Origin: Phycicoccus avicenniae_A
GTDB taxonomy: Bacteria > Actinomycetota > Actinomycetes > Actinomycetales > Dermatophilaceae
Direction: 5' to 3'
NCBI RefSeq assembly: GCF_050496545.1
Contig: NZ_JBNVZV010000006.1
Span: 124,001-188,000 of the forward strand
DNA length: 64,000 nucleotides
Shown: in pieces, positions 1-8,175 of the stretch
How the letters are laid out: every line of letters starts with the position of its first letter
How positions within the stretch are numbered: the first letter of the stretch is position 1
The notes under the pieces: generated by a model
What the model was told of the DNA's origin: nothing
The model's input: the letters and a program-made list of their open reading frames with translations, nothing else
Database searches by the model: none
Made by a program: the position numbers and the translations under genes

Positions 1-1223
1 TCGAGATGATCCGCGACACCGTCGCCTTCCTCACCGCCGAGGGCCGCCGGGTCTTCCTCGACGCCGAGCACTTCTTCGACGGCTACCGCACCGACCGCGC
101 CTACGCCCTCGAGGCGGTCCGCGCCGCCGTCGAGTCCGGCGCCGAGGTGGTCGCGCTCTGCGACACCAACGGCGGGCTGCTGCCGGGTGAGGTGGGGGCG
201 GTGGTCGCGGACGTCGTGGCCGGCACCGGGGCGCGCGTCGGCATCCACTGCCACAACGACACCGGCTGCGCCGTGGCCAACTCGATGGCCGCCGTCGAGG
301 CCGGGGCCACGCACGTCCAGGGCACGATCAACGGCTACGGCGAGCGCACCGGCAACGCCGACCTGCTGACCGTCGTCGCCAACCTCCAGCTCAAGCAGGG
401 CCGCGAGCTCCTCGAGCCGCACCGCCTCCAGGACGCCACCCGCATCGCGCACGCCATCGCCGAGGTCACCAACGTGCCGGCGTACTCGCGCCAGCCGTAC
501 GTCGGGTCGAGCGCCTTCGCGCACAAGGCCGGCCTGCACGCGAGCGCCATCAAGGTCGACCCCGACCTCTACCAGCACCTCGACCCCAAGCACGTGGGCA
601 ACGACATGCGGATGCTGGTCTCCGACATGGCCGGCCGCGCCTCCATCGAGCTGAAGTCGCGCGAGCTCGGGTTCGACCTCGACGCCACCGACGAGGACGA
701 CGCCGCCACGCTGCGCCGGGTGCTGGCCGCCGTCAAGGAGAAGGAGCTGCGGGGGTACACCTTCGACGCCGCCGACGCCTCCTTCGAGCTCCTGCTGCGC
801 CGCGAGATCGACGGCACGCTGCCGGCGTTCTTCGCGGTCGAGTCCTGGCGGGTCATCACCGACGCCCGCGGCGAGGACGACGCGCTCTCCGAGGCCACCG
901 TCAAGGTCCGGGCGGCGGGGGAGCGGCACGTCGAGACCGGCGAGGGCAACGGCCCGGTCAACGCGCTCGACCACGCGCTGCGCACAGCGCTCGCGGCCAC
1001 CTACCCGGAGATCGGCGGGCTCGAGCTCATCGACTACAAGGTGCGCATCCTCGACGCTGCCCACGGCACCGACGCCGTGACGCGCGTGCTCATCGAGACC
1101 TCCGACGGCACGACGTCGTGGACGACGATCGGGGTCGCCGCGAACATCCTCGAGGCGAGCTGGCAGGCCCTCGTGGAGTCGGTGACGTACGGGCTGGTGC
1201 GGGCGGGCGTGCCGCCGCGCTGA
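1..1223 (+). CDS. cimA: (R)-citramalate synthase, 3' part (5' end outside window)
   Basis: The reading frame is open from the first base, so the N-terminus lies outside the window; about 406 residues remain of a family that is usually about 530. The LeuA/CimA/homocitrate-synthase TIM barrel is recognisable from the metal-binding HCHND segment, the GYGERTGNA loop and FAHKAGLHASA. It is followed by a C-terminal LeuA-type dimerisation/allosteric domain starting near DALSEATVKV. The family condenses acetyl-CoA with pyruvate to citramalate, an entry to isoleucine. I prefer CimA over 2-isopropylmalate synthase because of the sequence style around PYVGSSAFAHKAGLHASAIK, but substrate choice cannot be proven without the N-terminus. 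The stop is 10 bp from the end of the convergent importer operon. Confidence 0.8.
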   Translation, partial: EMIRDTVAFLTAEGRRVFLDAEHFFDGYRTDRAYALEAVRAAVESGAEVVALCDTNGGLLPGEVGAVVADVVAGTGARVGIHCHNDTGCAVANSMAAVEAGATHVQGTINGYGERTGNADLLTVVANLQLKQGRELLEPHRLQDATRIAHAIAEVTNVPAYSRQPYVGSSAFAHKAGLHASAIKVDPDLYQHLDPKHVGNDMRMLVSDMAGRASIELKSRELGFDLDATDEDDAATLRRVLAAVKEKELRGYTFDAADASFELLLRREIDGTLPAFFAVESWRVITDARGEDDALSEATVKVRAAGERHVETGEGNGPVNALDHALRTALAATYPEIGGLELIDYKVRILDAAHGTDAVTRVLIETSDGTTSWTTIGVAANILEASWQALVESVTYGLVRAGVPPR

Positions 1224-1232
1224 CCGCCCGCC

Positions 1233-2420
1233 TCAGGCCTGCGCCGCCTCCTGCTGCACCTCGGCCGTGAGGTTCTGGCCGGTCTTGACGTCGAAGACGT
1301 GCATCTTCGCCGTGTCGACCCACAGCTCGGCCGGCTGGCCGGCCTGCACCCGGGCCGCGGCGTCGAGCCGGGCCGTGACGGTGGTGCCCTCGCCGACCAT
1401 GTCCTGACCGGTGTCCTTGGCGAGGTCCTCGAGGTCACCGGAGTGGGCCTGGTCGCCCTGCACCGTGAAGTACGCGAAGACGTCCGAGCCCATCGACTCG
1501 ACGAGGTCGATGGTCACGCTGACGTGCGAGCCCTCCTTGTCGCCGACGAGCGAGGCGTCCTCGAAGTGCTCGGGGCGCAGGCCGATGATGACCTCCTTGC
1601 CGCTCGCCTCCTGCACCGCACGGCGCACGCGGTCGGGGACGGTCAGCGAGCCGAGGCCGGTCTCGAGCCGCTCGCCCTCGATGGTGGCGGGGAGGAAGTT
1701 CATCGACGGGCTGCCGATGAACCCGCCCACGAAGAGGTTGTTCGGGTGCTCGTACAGCTCGGTGGGTGCGCCGACCTGCTGCACGATGCCGCCGCGCATG
1801 ACGACGACGCGGTCGCCGAGGGTCATCGCCTCGGTCTGGTCGTGGGTGACGTAGACCGTGGTGGTCTTGAGCGACTTCTGGATGCGCGAGACCTGGGTGC
1901 GCATCTGCACGCGCAGCTTGGCGTCGAGGTTGGAGAGCGGCTCGTCCATGAGGAAGGCCTTGGGGCTGCGGACGATCGCCCGGCCCATCGCGACGCGCTG
2001 GCGCTGGCCGCCGGAGAGGTTGGCCGGCTTGCGGTCGAGGTGGTTGGTCAGCTCGAGCATCTCGGCGGCCTCGTCGACCTTGGTCTTGATCGTCGCCTTG
2101 TCGACCTTGGCGAGGACGAGCGGGAAGGCCATGTTCTCGGCGACGGTCATGTGCGGGTACAGCGCGTAGGACTGGAACACCATCGCGATGTCGCGGTCCT
2201 TGGGGGCCTTGTCGTTGACGACCTCGCCGTCGATGCGCAGCTCGCCCTGGGTGATGTCCTCGAGGCCGGCGATCATGTTGAGGGTCGTGGACTTCCCGCA
2301 GCCGGAGGGGCCGACGAGGATGATGAACTCGCCGTCGCGGATCTCGAGGTTGAGGTCGTCGACGGCGAGGGCGCCGTCGGGGTAGCGCTTGACGACGTGG
2401 TCGAGGTGGATCGCTGCCAT
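1233..2420 (-). CDS. sugC: ABC importer ATP-binding subunit, MalK/UgpC/SugC type
   Basis: 395 residues. Walker A GPSGCGKST is at about 37-45, the signature LSGGQ at 135-139, and Walker B with catalytic Glu (FLMDEP) at about 156-161. Beyond the nucleotide-binding domain is a C-terminal OB-type (TOBE) regulatory domain containing IIGLRPEHFEDA, typical of the MalK/UgpC group. It powers uptake through the two permeases encoded just upstream on the same strand. The chosen ATG has AAGGAG 7 nt upstream, better than earlier in-frame codons. It is the last gene of a four-gene operon. The SugC name follows from the LpqY-like binding protein; the sugar is inferred. Confidence 0.85.
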   Translation of the reverse strand: MAAIHLDHVVKRYPDGALAVDDLNLEIRDGEFIILVGPSGCGKSTTLNMIAGLEDITQGELRIDGEVVNDKAPKDRDIAMVFQSYALYPHMTVAENMAFPLVLAKVDKATIKTKVDEAAEMLELTNHLDRKPANLSGGQRQRVAMGRAIVRSPKAFLMDEPLSNLDAKLRVQMRTQVSRIQKSLKTTTVYVTHDQTEAMTLGDRVVVMRGGIVQQVGAPTELYEHPNNLFVGGFIGSPSMNFLPATIEGERLETGLGSLTVPDRVRRAVQEASGKEVIIGLRPEHFEDASLVGDKEGSHVSVTIDLVESMGSDVFAYFTVQGDQAHSGDLEDLAKDTGQDMVGEGTTVTARLDAAARVQAGQPAELWVDTAKMHVFDVKTGQNLTAEVQQEAAQA

Positions 2421-2452
2421 GGGGTGCTCCTTCGTCGTGGGGGTCGCGGGCC

Positions 2453-3292
2453 TCAGCCCTTGACCGCTCCCGAGGTGAGGCCGGCGACGATCCGCCGCTG
2501 GAAGAAGAGGACGAACAGGACGATGGGGATGGTGATGACCACGGCGGCCGCCGCGATCGCCGCTGTGGGCTTCTCGAAGGTCGTCGCCCCCGTGAAGTAG
2601 GACATCGCCGCCGGGACCGTGCGGGCCGAGTTGGTCGACGTCAGCGAGATGGCGAACAGGAAGTCGTTCCAGCAGGCGATGAACACGAGGATCGCCGTCG
2701 TGAAGACGCCGGGCAGGGCGAGCGGGGCGATGACCCGGCGGAAGGCCTGGTAGGGCGTCGCGCCGTCCATCTGCGCCGCCTTCTCGAGCTCCCACGGGAT
2801 CTCGCGGAAGAAGGCCGAGAGCGTGTAGATGCCGAGCGGCAGCGCGAACGTGATGTACGGGAGGATCAGGCCCGGCCAGGTGTCGAAGATGCCGATCGCC
2901 GTCTCGATCTTGAACAGCGGTGTCACGAGGGCGATCTGGGGGAACATCGAGATGAGCAGCGACGTCGCGACGATGGCCCGCTTGCCCGGGAACTCGAGCC
3001 GGGCGATGGCGTAGGCGGCCATCGTGGCCAGGGTGAGGGCGATGCCGGTGGCGATGAGGCAGATGCCGATCGAGTTGATCAGCGCCCGGATGAAGTCGTC
3101 GTTGCGGAAGATGTCGCGGTAGGCGGTGGTGTCGGGGTTGAGGGCGAGGAAGCGCCCGTCGTTGAGGGTGTCGCCGCCCTTGAGCGACAGCGAGATGATC
3201 CACACCACGGGGACGAAGGCGTAGACCAGCACGACGACGTTGGCGACGCTCCAGCCGATGCGTCGCTGGGGGCTGATGGTGACGGCGCTCAT
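2453..3292 (-). CDS. sugB: Sugar ABC transporter permease, MalG/SugB type
   Basis: 279 residues with six predicted membrane segments. It carries the EAA loop that contacts the ATPase (ELEKAAQMDGATPYQAFRRV, about residue 180). The family forms half of the membrane channel for carbohydrate import. The ATG overlaps the stop of the upstream permease gene by 4 bases (ATGA), indicating translational coupling. A gap of about 32 bp separates it from the ATPase gene. No defects are visible. Assignment to SugB rather than a generic MalG homologue rests on the operon context. Confidence 0.8.
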   Translation of the reverse strand: MSAVTISPQRRIGWSVANVVVLVYAFVPVVWIISLSLKGGDTLNDGRFLALNPDTTAYRDIFRNDDFIRALINSIGICLIATGIALTLATMAAYAIARLEFPGKRAIVATSLLISMFPQIALVTPLFKIETAIGIFDTWPGLILPYITFALPLGIYTLSAFFREIPWELEKAAQMDGATPYQAFRRVIAPLALPGVFTTAILVFIACWNDFLFAISLTSTNSARTVPAAMSYFTGATTFEKPTAAIAAAAVVITIPIVLFVLFFQRRIVAGLTSGAVKG

Positions 3293-4227
3293 CGGGACCC
3301 GCTCCCTCCCGGGGCCGCGGCCCCGAACAGCTTGACGAACAGGAAGGCGATGATCGCGGTGGTGATGAAGATGAGCACCGCCATCGTCGACCCGATGCCG
3401 AGGTTGAGCCCGCGGATCAGGTTGTTGTAGGCGACCATCGACACCGATGACGTGTCGTTGCTTCCGCCGGTCAGCACGAAGATGTTGTCGAAGATCCGGA
3501 ACGCGTCGAGGGTGCGGAAGAGCAGCGCGACGAGGATCGAGGGCTTGATGAGCGGGACGGTGACCCGCCAGAAGCGCTGCCAGGCCGAGGCGCCGTCCAT
3601 CGAGGCCGCCTTGAGCAGGTCCTCGGGGACGAGCGCGAGCCCGGCCATGAGGAGCAGCGCCATGAAGGGCACGGTCTTCCAGACCTCGGCGAGGATGATG
3701 ATCCAGATCGAGGGCCACTTGTCGGTGAGCGGTGCGGAGTCGCCGGCCAGCCAGCCGATGCCCTGGGTCCACGCGAAGCGCCACGAGAACGCCGCGACCA
3801 CGGTGACGATGGCGTAGGGCACGAGGGCCGACGTGCGCACGAGGCCGCGGCCGACGAGCGTGCGGTGCATGACCAGCGCGAGGAGCATCCCGAGCACGAG
3901 CTCGGCGAACGCGCCGACGACCGTGATGAGCATCGTGATGCCGAACGACTGCCACCAGATCCCGCTGGAGAGCACGGTCACGTAGTTCTCGAGACCGATG
4001 AACTCGTTCGCGTCCGGCTTGCGCAGGTCGGCCTTGAAGAACGAGAGCCAGATCGCGTAGAGGATCGGGTAGGCGGCGACCGCGAGCATCACGAAGACCG
4101 CAGGGGCGCAGAGCATCAGGCCGAGCCGCTGCTCGGCACGCCGGCCGTCGCTGGCGCGCTTGCGGGCGATGACCAGCCCCTCGTCGGGCTCGGGGGCGGC
4201 GACCGCGGGTGGGGCCTGGGTGCTCAC
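3289..4227 (-). CDS. sugA: Sugar ABC transporter permease, MalF/SugA type
   Basis: 312 residues starting at GTG. A cytoplasmic N-terminal tail of about 35 residues is followed by six membrane segments. The EAA loop reads DLLKAASMDGASAWQRFWRV near residue 220. It partners with the downstream MalG-type permease to form the importer channel. Its GTG overlaps the binding-protein stop codon by 4 bases (GTGA), and its own stop overlaps the next start, so all four operon genes are tightly coupled. The GTG start matches where the hydrophilic tail begins; no better ATG is available. Confidence 0.8.
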   Translation of the reverse strand: MSTQAPPAVAAPEPDEGLVIARKRASDGRRAEQRLGLMLCAPAVFVMLAVAAYPILYAIWLSFFKADLRKPDANEFIGLENYVTVLSSGIWWQSFGITMLITVVGAFAELVLGMLLALVMHRTLVGRGLVRTSALVPYAIVTVVAAFSWRFAWTQGIGWLAGDSAPLTDKWPSIWIIILAEVWKTVPFMALLLMAGLALVPEDLLKAASMDGASAWQRFWRVTVPLIKPSILVALLFRTLDAFRIFDNIFVLTGGSNDTSSVSMVAYNNLIRGLNLGIGSTMAVLIFITTAIIAFLFVKLFGAAAPGGSGSR

Positions 4228-5477
4228 GGGAGGATCCCCTTGCCGTCGATGGCGTCCTGGATCTCGTCGCGCAGCGTAGTGGCCGTCCGTTCCGGGTCGA
4301 TCTGCGACGGGGGCGAGAGCGTGGAGGACACGATGGTCGAGATGTTCTGGTAGAGAGGCGTCTTCGGCCGCGGGACGGCGGTCTCGAGCTCGGCGAGGAT
4401 GTCCTCGTACATCGGGTAGGCCTTCTGGAACTCCTGCTCGTCGAAGACCTCCTGGAGCACCGGGACGTTGCCGGCGTCGAGGGCGCCACGCAGCTGGTTC
4501 TCCGGGTTGCGCAGGCACATCGCGGCGTCGAACGCGAGGTCCGGGTGCTTGCTGTACTTGCTGATCGCGTAGTTCATCCCGCCGAGCGTCGCCCGGGCGG
4601 GAGTGCCCTCCCGGAACTCGGGGAGCTTGGCCCAGCCGAGGTCCTCGGCGATCTCGGGGTTCGCCTCGCGCATCGCCGAGAGCATGTACGGCCAGTTCAT
4701 CGCGAACGCGGCCTGCCCGTTCTGCATCTGCGCGAAGACCTCCGGCTCCTGGCTGTTGGAGAGGGAGGCGCTGGCCAGCCCGTCGGTGGCCAGGCTGCGC
4801 AGGATGCCCAGCGCCTGCACGGTGTTGTCGTCGACGGTCGGCTTGGTGCTGTCCTCGTTGACGAGCGTGCCGCCGAGGGAGGACAGGATCGTGTTGAAGC
4901 CGACGACGTAGCCCTCGTACTGGGCCGCGGTGAGGCCGATGACGTAGGGCTTGCGCTCGGTCTTCAGCTGCTTGGACTGGTCGAGGACCTGCTGCCAGGT
5001 GGTCGGCGGGTCGGGGACGAGCGACTTGCGGAACCAGAGGAGCTGGACGTTGGTCGTGCGGGGGATGCCGTAGAGCTTGTCCTTCCACGTGGCCGTGTCG
5101 ATCGGCTGCTCGAGGACGCCCTCGGTGGCGGCCTTCGTCTGCTCGGCGTCCAGCTCGCGGATCCATCCCGCCTCGGCGAACTCGGCCGTCCACGTGACGT
5201 CCATGCCGAGGACGTCCATCCCGTCGTCGCGGGCGGCCAGGCGGCGCACGAACTGCTCGCGCTGGCTGTCGGCGTCGCTCGGGATGAGGTTCGGGCGGAT
5301 GACGTACTTGCCCGCGGCGGCGTCGTTGCAGGCCGCGAGGATCTTGTCCCAGCCGGCGTCGGAGGTGCTGCCGTAGACGTTGACGACGGGGGTCCCTCCG
5401 TCCCCGCTGCTGCAGGCGGCGAGGGCGCCCACCGTGGCGGCGACCACCCCCAGTCCCGTGAGCTTGCGCAGTGCCAT
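4224..5477 (-). CDS. lpqY: Extracellular sugar-binding lipoprotein, LpqY-like
   Basis: 417 residues. The signal peptide has a lipobox LAAC ending at Cys22, so this is a membrane-anchored binding protein. The segments MDVTWTAEFAEAGW and TTNVQLLWFRKSLV and the C-terminus ending IDGKGILP match, from memory, the pattern of mycobacterial LpqY, the trehalose receptor of LpqY-SugABC. On that basis the operon is predicted to import trehalose or a related disaccharide. The chosen ATG is preceded by a GGGAGGGAG purine run; an upstream in-frame start would add 23 residues before the signal peptide. No LacI-family regulator is adjacent. Confidence 0.7.
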   Translation of the reverse strand: MALRKLTGLGVVAATVGALAACSSGDGGTPVVNVYGSTSDAGWDKILAACNDAAAGKYVIRPNLIPSDADSQREQFVRRLAARDDGMDVLGMDVTWTAEFAEAGWIRELDAEQTKAATEGVLEQPIDTATWKDKLYGIPRTTNVQLLWFRKSLVPDPPTTWQQVLDQSKQLKTERKPYVIGLTAAQYEGYVVGFNTILSSLGGTLVNEDSTKPTVDDNTVQALGILRSLATDGLASASLSNSQEPEVFAQMQNGQAAFAMNWPYMLSAMREANPEIAEDLGWAKLPEFREGTPARATLGGMNYAISKYSKHPDLAFDAAMCLRNPENQLRGALDAGNVPVLQEVFDEQEFQKAYPMYEDILAELETAVPRPKTPLYQNISTIVSSTLSPPSQIDPERTATTLRDEIQDAIDGKGILP

Positions 5478-5513
5478 CGGCCCGCTCTCCCTCCCTTGGA
5501 AGCCGTCCCACGA

Positions 5514-5571
5514 GTGACTCGCGTCACAGGTGCGTGTCAGCGACACTAGGGGTCTCCGGAGCCCACGGCAA
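5514..5571 (-). promoter_or_regulatory. Predicted promoter and dyads for the sugar importer operon
   Basis: On the minus strand, TTGCCG (5571-5566) lies 17 nt from TAGTGT (5548-5543). Two perfect dyads follow. GTGTC-AGC-GACAC (5534-5546) overlaps the -10 box. GTGAC-TCGC-GTCAC (5514-5527) lies in the predicted leader. They could be operators for a repressor encoded elsewhere. The boxes are read from sequence; repressor binding is inference. Confidence 0.45.
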
Positions 5572-5606
5572 CGTTAGGTGCAGGGCACTTTCCGACCCTC
5601 GACAGG

Positions 5607-6917
5607 TCAGGCGAGCTGGAACCGCTTGCGGCACACCACGATCGTCACGAGTGACAGCGCTGCCACCGCCATGAAGTAGAAGGCGGGGGCCGCGAGGCTG
5701 CCGGTGCGGTCGATGAGGAGGGTGAAGATCGCGCCGGCGAAGCCCCCGAAGACCAGGACGCCGATGTTGTATCCGACGGCCATGCCGGTCGTGCGCACGT
5801 TGGCCGGGAACAGGTCGTGGTAGAGCCCGGGGAGCGGTCCGAAGTAGGCGGCCATGACCAGCCCGAAGACGACCTGCACGAGCGTCAGCACGGCCACGGT
5901 CGGGACGGCGATGAGCAGCTGGAAGAGCGGCCAGGCGAGGACGAGGCCGGCGACGGCGGCGGCCGTCATCACCCTGGCGGGGCCGACGCGGTCGGCGAGC
6001 GTGCCGACGAACGGCGTGCCCACGAGGGTCACCAGGCCGGCGATGATGCCGCCGAGGAAGCCGGCGTAGGCCGGCAGCTCGAGGCTCTTCACGGCGAAGG
6101 TCGGCATGTAGAGGATGAGGTAGACCGAGAGCGAGGCGAGCGCGACGGCGCCGGCAGCGGCGAGCAGGCGGCCGAGGTGGGTGCTCATCGTCGAGGCCAG
6201 CGGCGAGTCGAGCTTCTCGGCCTGCTCGAAGTCGGCCGTCTCGTCCATCCTGCGGCGGATGTACCAGCCGACCGGGCCGATGAGCATCCCGACCACGAAG
6301 GGCACGCGCCAGCCCCAGGTGTAGAGGGCGTCGCGCGACAGGAAAGTGGTGAGGACGAAGCCGAACCCGGAGGCGAGGAACATCGCGGCGCCCTGGGTTG
6401 CGACCTGCCAGCTGCCGTAGAACGCGCGACGGCCGGGCACCGACTCGACGAGGAACGTCGTCGCGGTGCCGAACTCGCCGCCGGCCGAGAAGCCTTGCAC
6501 GAGACGGGAGGCGAGCAGCCAGAGGCCGGCGGCGACGGGGCCGACGACCGCTGCGGTGGGGGCGACGGCCATCAGGCCGGTGCCGACCATCATCGTGAGG
6601 ATCGTCGCCGAGAGCGCGCGCTTGCGGCCGTGCTTGTCGGCCCAGTTGCCGATGACCGCGGCGCCGAGCGGGCGGATCAGGTACGAGACGGCGAAGGTGA
6701 GGAAGGTGAACATCAACGCGGCGAAGCCGGAGACCTCGGGGAAGAAGAGCTCGCTGATGACGACCGCGAAGCTCGAGTAGACGATGATGTCGAACCACTC
6801 GAGGGCGTTGCCGATGGAGGACGCGACGACGGCCTTGCGCGCGCGGCGCAGGTCCTGCGGCGGTGCGTCCCCCGGGTGCGCGGCGTGGTCGACGGTCGTG
6901 CGGTCGCTCTGGGCCAT
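5607..6917 (-). CDS. MHS-family (ProP-like) metabolite:H+ symporter, MFS superfamily
   Basis: 436 residues with 12 predicted membrane segments. The N-terminus (ARKAVVASSIGNALEWFDI) and the loop GNWADKHGRKRAL are hallmarks of the metabolite:H+ symporter subfamily, as is the segment RLVQGFSAGGEFG. Members import organic acids, betaines or shikimate-like compounds; the substrate cannot be told. The ATG used has the purine-rich AAGGGTCGAGG close upstream; a GTG 8 codons earlier is possible. The gene is monocistronic. The 180 bp upstream carry unusual repeats, described separately. Confidence 0.8.
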   Translation of the reverse strand: MAQSDRTTVDHAAHPGDAPPQDLRRARKAVVASSIGNALEWFDIIVYSSFAVVISELFFPEVSGFAALMFTFLTFAVSYLIRPLGAAVIGNWADKHGRKRALSATILTMMVGTGLMAVAPTAAVVGPVAAGLWLLASRLVQGFSAGGEFGTATTFLVESVPGRRAFYGSWQVATQGAAMFLASGFGFVLTTFLSRDALYTWGWRVPFVVGMLIGPVGWYIRRRMDETADFEQAEKLDSPLASTMSTHLGRLLAAAGAVALASLSVYLILYMPTFAVKSLELPAYAGFLGGIIAGLVTLVGTPFVGTLADRVGPARVMTAAAVAGLVLAWPLFQLLIAVPTVAVLTLVQVVFGLVMAAYFGPLPGLYHDLFPANVRTTGMAVGYNIGVLVFGGFAGAIFTLLIDRTGSLAAPAFYFMAVAALSLVTIVVCRKRFQLA

Positions 6918-6995
6918 GACCTCGACCCTTGCACTCACTGCACCGTTGTGGGGGCTGCGTGACACGCCGTCCATGTCATGGGCCGACCGCGCGAA

Positions 6996-7090
6996 CTTCC
7001 GCGCCGTCACCGTGACGACGCCGAAGTTCAGCGAGGACGCGGATGCATCCGCGCCACCGGCCATCTTCCGCGCCATCCCGGTGATGACGC
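6996..7090. repeat. Imperfect 26-bp direct repeats flanking a 16-bp palindrome, upstream of the MHS symporter
   Basis: Copies at 6996-7021 and 7065-7090 match at 22 of 26 positions and are 69 bp apart. Between them is the perfect palindrome CGCGGATGCATCCGCG (7038-7053). The region 6918-7099 otherwise holds no convincing gene. It may be an operator array controlling the symporter, or the vestige of a short repeated peptide-coding segment, since the 69-bp period is a multiple of three. Confidence 0.5.
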
Positions 7091-7099
7091 GGATCCTGC

Positions 7100-7624
7100 C
7101 TACGGCAGGTCCCGGTTGGTCCAGGCCCAGTCGAGGCCGTCCTCGCCGTCGTCGTCCAGGGCAGGGTCGCGATGGAGCCCGACCTTCGCCACGACGTTCT
7201 GGCTCGCCAGGTTGTCGGGCCGCACCCGCGCCAGGATCACCTCGGCCGGTAGCTGCGCCGCGACTCGGGACACGACGCGCGCGACGGCCTCGGTCGCCAG
7301 CCCGCGTCCCCAGGCGTCGGGCGAGAGGCGGCAGACGAGGTTCAGGACCGGTCGGTCCCGCACGGTCATCCGCTTCACCCCGACGTAGCCGACGATGCGG
7401 TCCTCGCCCGGGAGACGGACGCACCAGTAGCCGAAGCCGTGCTCGTCCCAGTGGCGGATCCACCGGGCGACGAGCTCGGCGGCCTGCGCCTCGTCGCCCA
7501 TCAGCTCCGAGGGGTTGTGCTCGACGGTCCGCGGATCCCCCAGGATCGCGAAGATCCCCGGTGCGTCGGTCGGGACGGGCCGGTCCAGCCGCACCCGCTC
7601 CGTCTGCTGCTCCGGGATGTCCAC
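7100..7624 (-). CDS. GNAT acetyltransferase, RimJ/RimL-like
   Basis: 174 residues with the Acetyltransf_3 pattern. The N-terminal strand TERVRLDRPVPTDAPGIFAILGDP is followed by an acetyl-CoA binding region near DAWGRGLATEAVARVV (the R/Q-x-x-G-x-G/A loop). The C-terminal NLASQNVVAKVGL motif is typical of this subgroup. The family acetylates protein N-termini or small amines; the substrate is unknown. It is on the same strand as the MHS gene but separated by the repeat region, so probably independently transcribed. Confidence 0.75.
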   Translation of the reverse strand: MDIPEQQTERVRLDRPVPTDAPGIFAILGDPRTVEHNPSELMGDEAQAAELVARWIRHWDEHGFGYWCVRLPGEDRIVGYVGVKRMTVRDRPVLNLVCRLSPDAWGRGLATEAVARVVSRVAAQLPAEVILARVRPDNLASQNVVAKVGLHRDPALDDDGEDGLDWAWTNRDLP

Positions 7625-7720
7625 CGAGCCATGCTCGCACCCAAGGCCCTTGCCGACCGCGCCGCCCGGTGCCCGGGTTCGAGACGGGCTCCCAGCGGGC
7701 AGCGGCTGCTCGGAGGCACC

Positions 7721-7740
7721 CCGCCTGACCCGTCAGGCGG
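7721..7740 (-). terminator. Perfect short hairpin at the 3' end of the 7733-8101 gene
   Basis: CCGCCTGAC-CC-GTCAGGCGG forms a 9-bp perfect inverted repeat overlapping the stop codon of the minus-strand gene. There is no T-run, so it may be a Rho-type or non-canonical terminator, or just a stabilising 3' hairpin. Confidence 0.35.
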
Positions 7741-8101
7741 GAGGCTCTGTGAAGGTCGCTGAGATGTCTCTCCAGTCGTGGGGGGCCCGCCACGAGTCGT
7801 CGCCGTCCCCGCTGTGCTCGTCGAGCCAGGCGGAGAAGGCCGCCGCCACACGGTCACGCGACACGCTCAGGGCCTGCCGATGTGTCTCGACCGAACCGTC
7901 CCGCAGCTCGAGCTGGTAGGTGCCGTCCGGCCGCAGCCAGACCTGGATGTAGACCTCGGCGTCGTCCATGCTCTGCAGCACGGCGTGGCCGTCGCGAGGC
8001 AGCGACTCGAGGACCCCGAGGACGTCGTCGGGGCGGGGAGCGCGCATGACCCGACGGCCCGGGGTGGTCAGACGGAAGCGGTGCTGCTCGGCTCGACCCA
8101 T
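7733..8101 (-). CDS. Hypothetical protein, 122 residues
   Basis: I do not recognise the family. The protein is soluble, with no signal peptide or membrane segment. A central segment DAEVYIQVWLRPDGTYQLELRDGS looks like a small antiparallel sheet. A helical stretch QALSVSRDRVAAAFSAWLDEH follows, then a Trp-rich C-terminus (WRAPHDWRDIS). Similar short proteins with a 'Q-W-x-P-D-G-x-Y-x-L-E-Y-R-x-G' core occur in actinomycetes without assigned function; this is from memory. The start MGRAEQ is chosen because it faces the divergent HNH gene with a 74-bp shared promoter region. An earlier in-frame ATG at 8185 would overlap that gene. Confidence 0.55.
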   Translation of the reverse strand: MGRAEQHRFRLTTPGRRVMRAPRPDDVLGVLESLPRDGHAVLQSMDDAEVYIQVWLRPDGTYQLELRDGSVETHRQALSVSRDRVAAAFSAWLDEHSGDGDDSWRAPHDWRDISATFTEPPA

Positions 8102-8175
8102 CGGCCCATCATGCAGGTCGGACCGCTGTCGGTGGTCGCGTCTAGAGTTGGAGGCAGAGGGAAGGGCAGGGGCAG

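Noticed and set aside
1299..2600. 433-residue frame opposite the importer ATPase gene
   Set aside because: Antisense shadow of a gene with Walker A, LSGGQ and Walker B intact.
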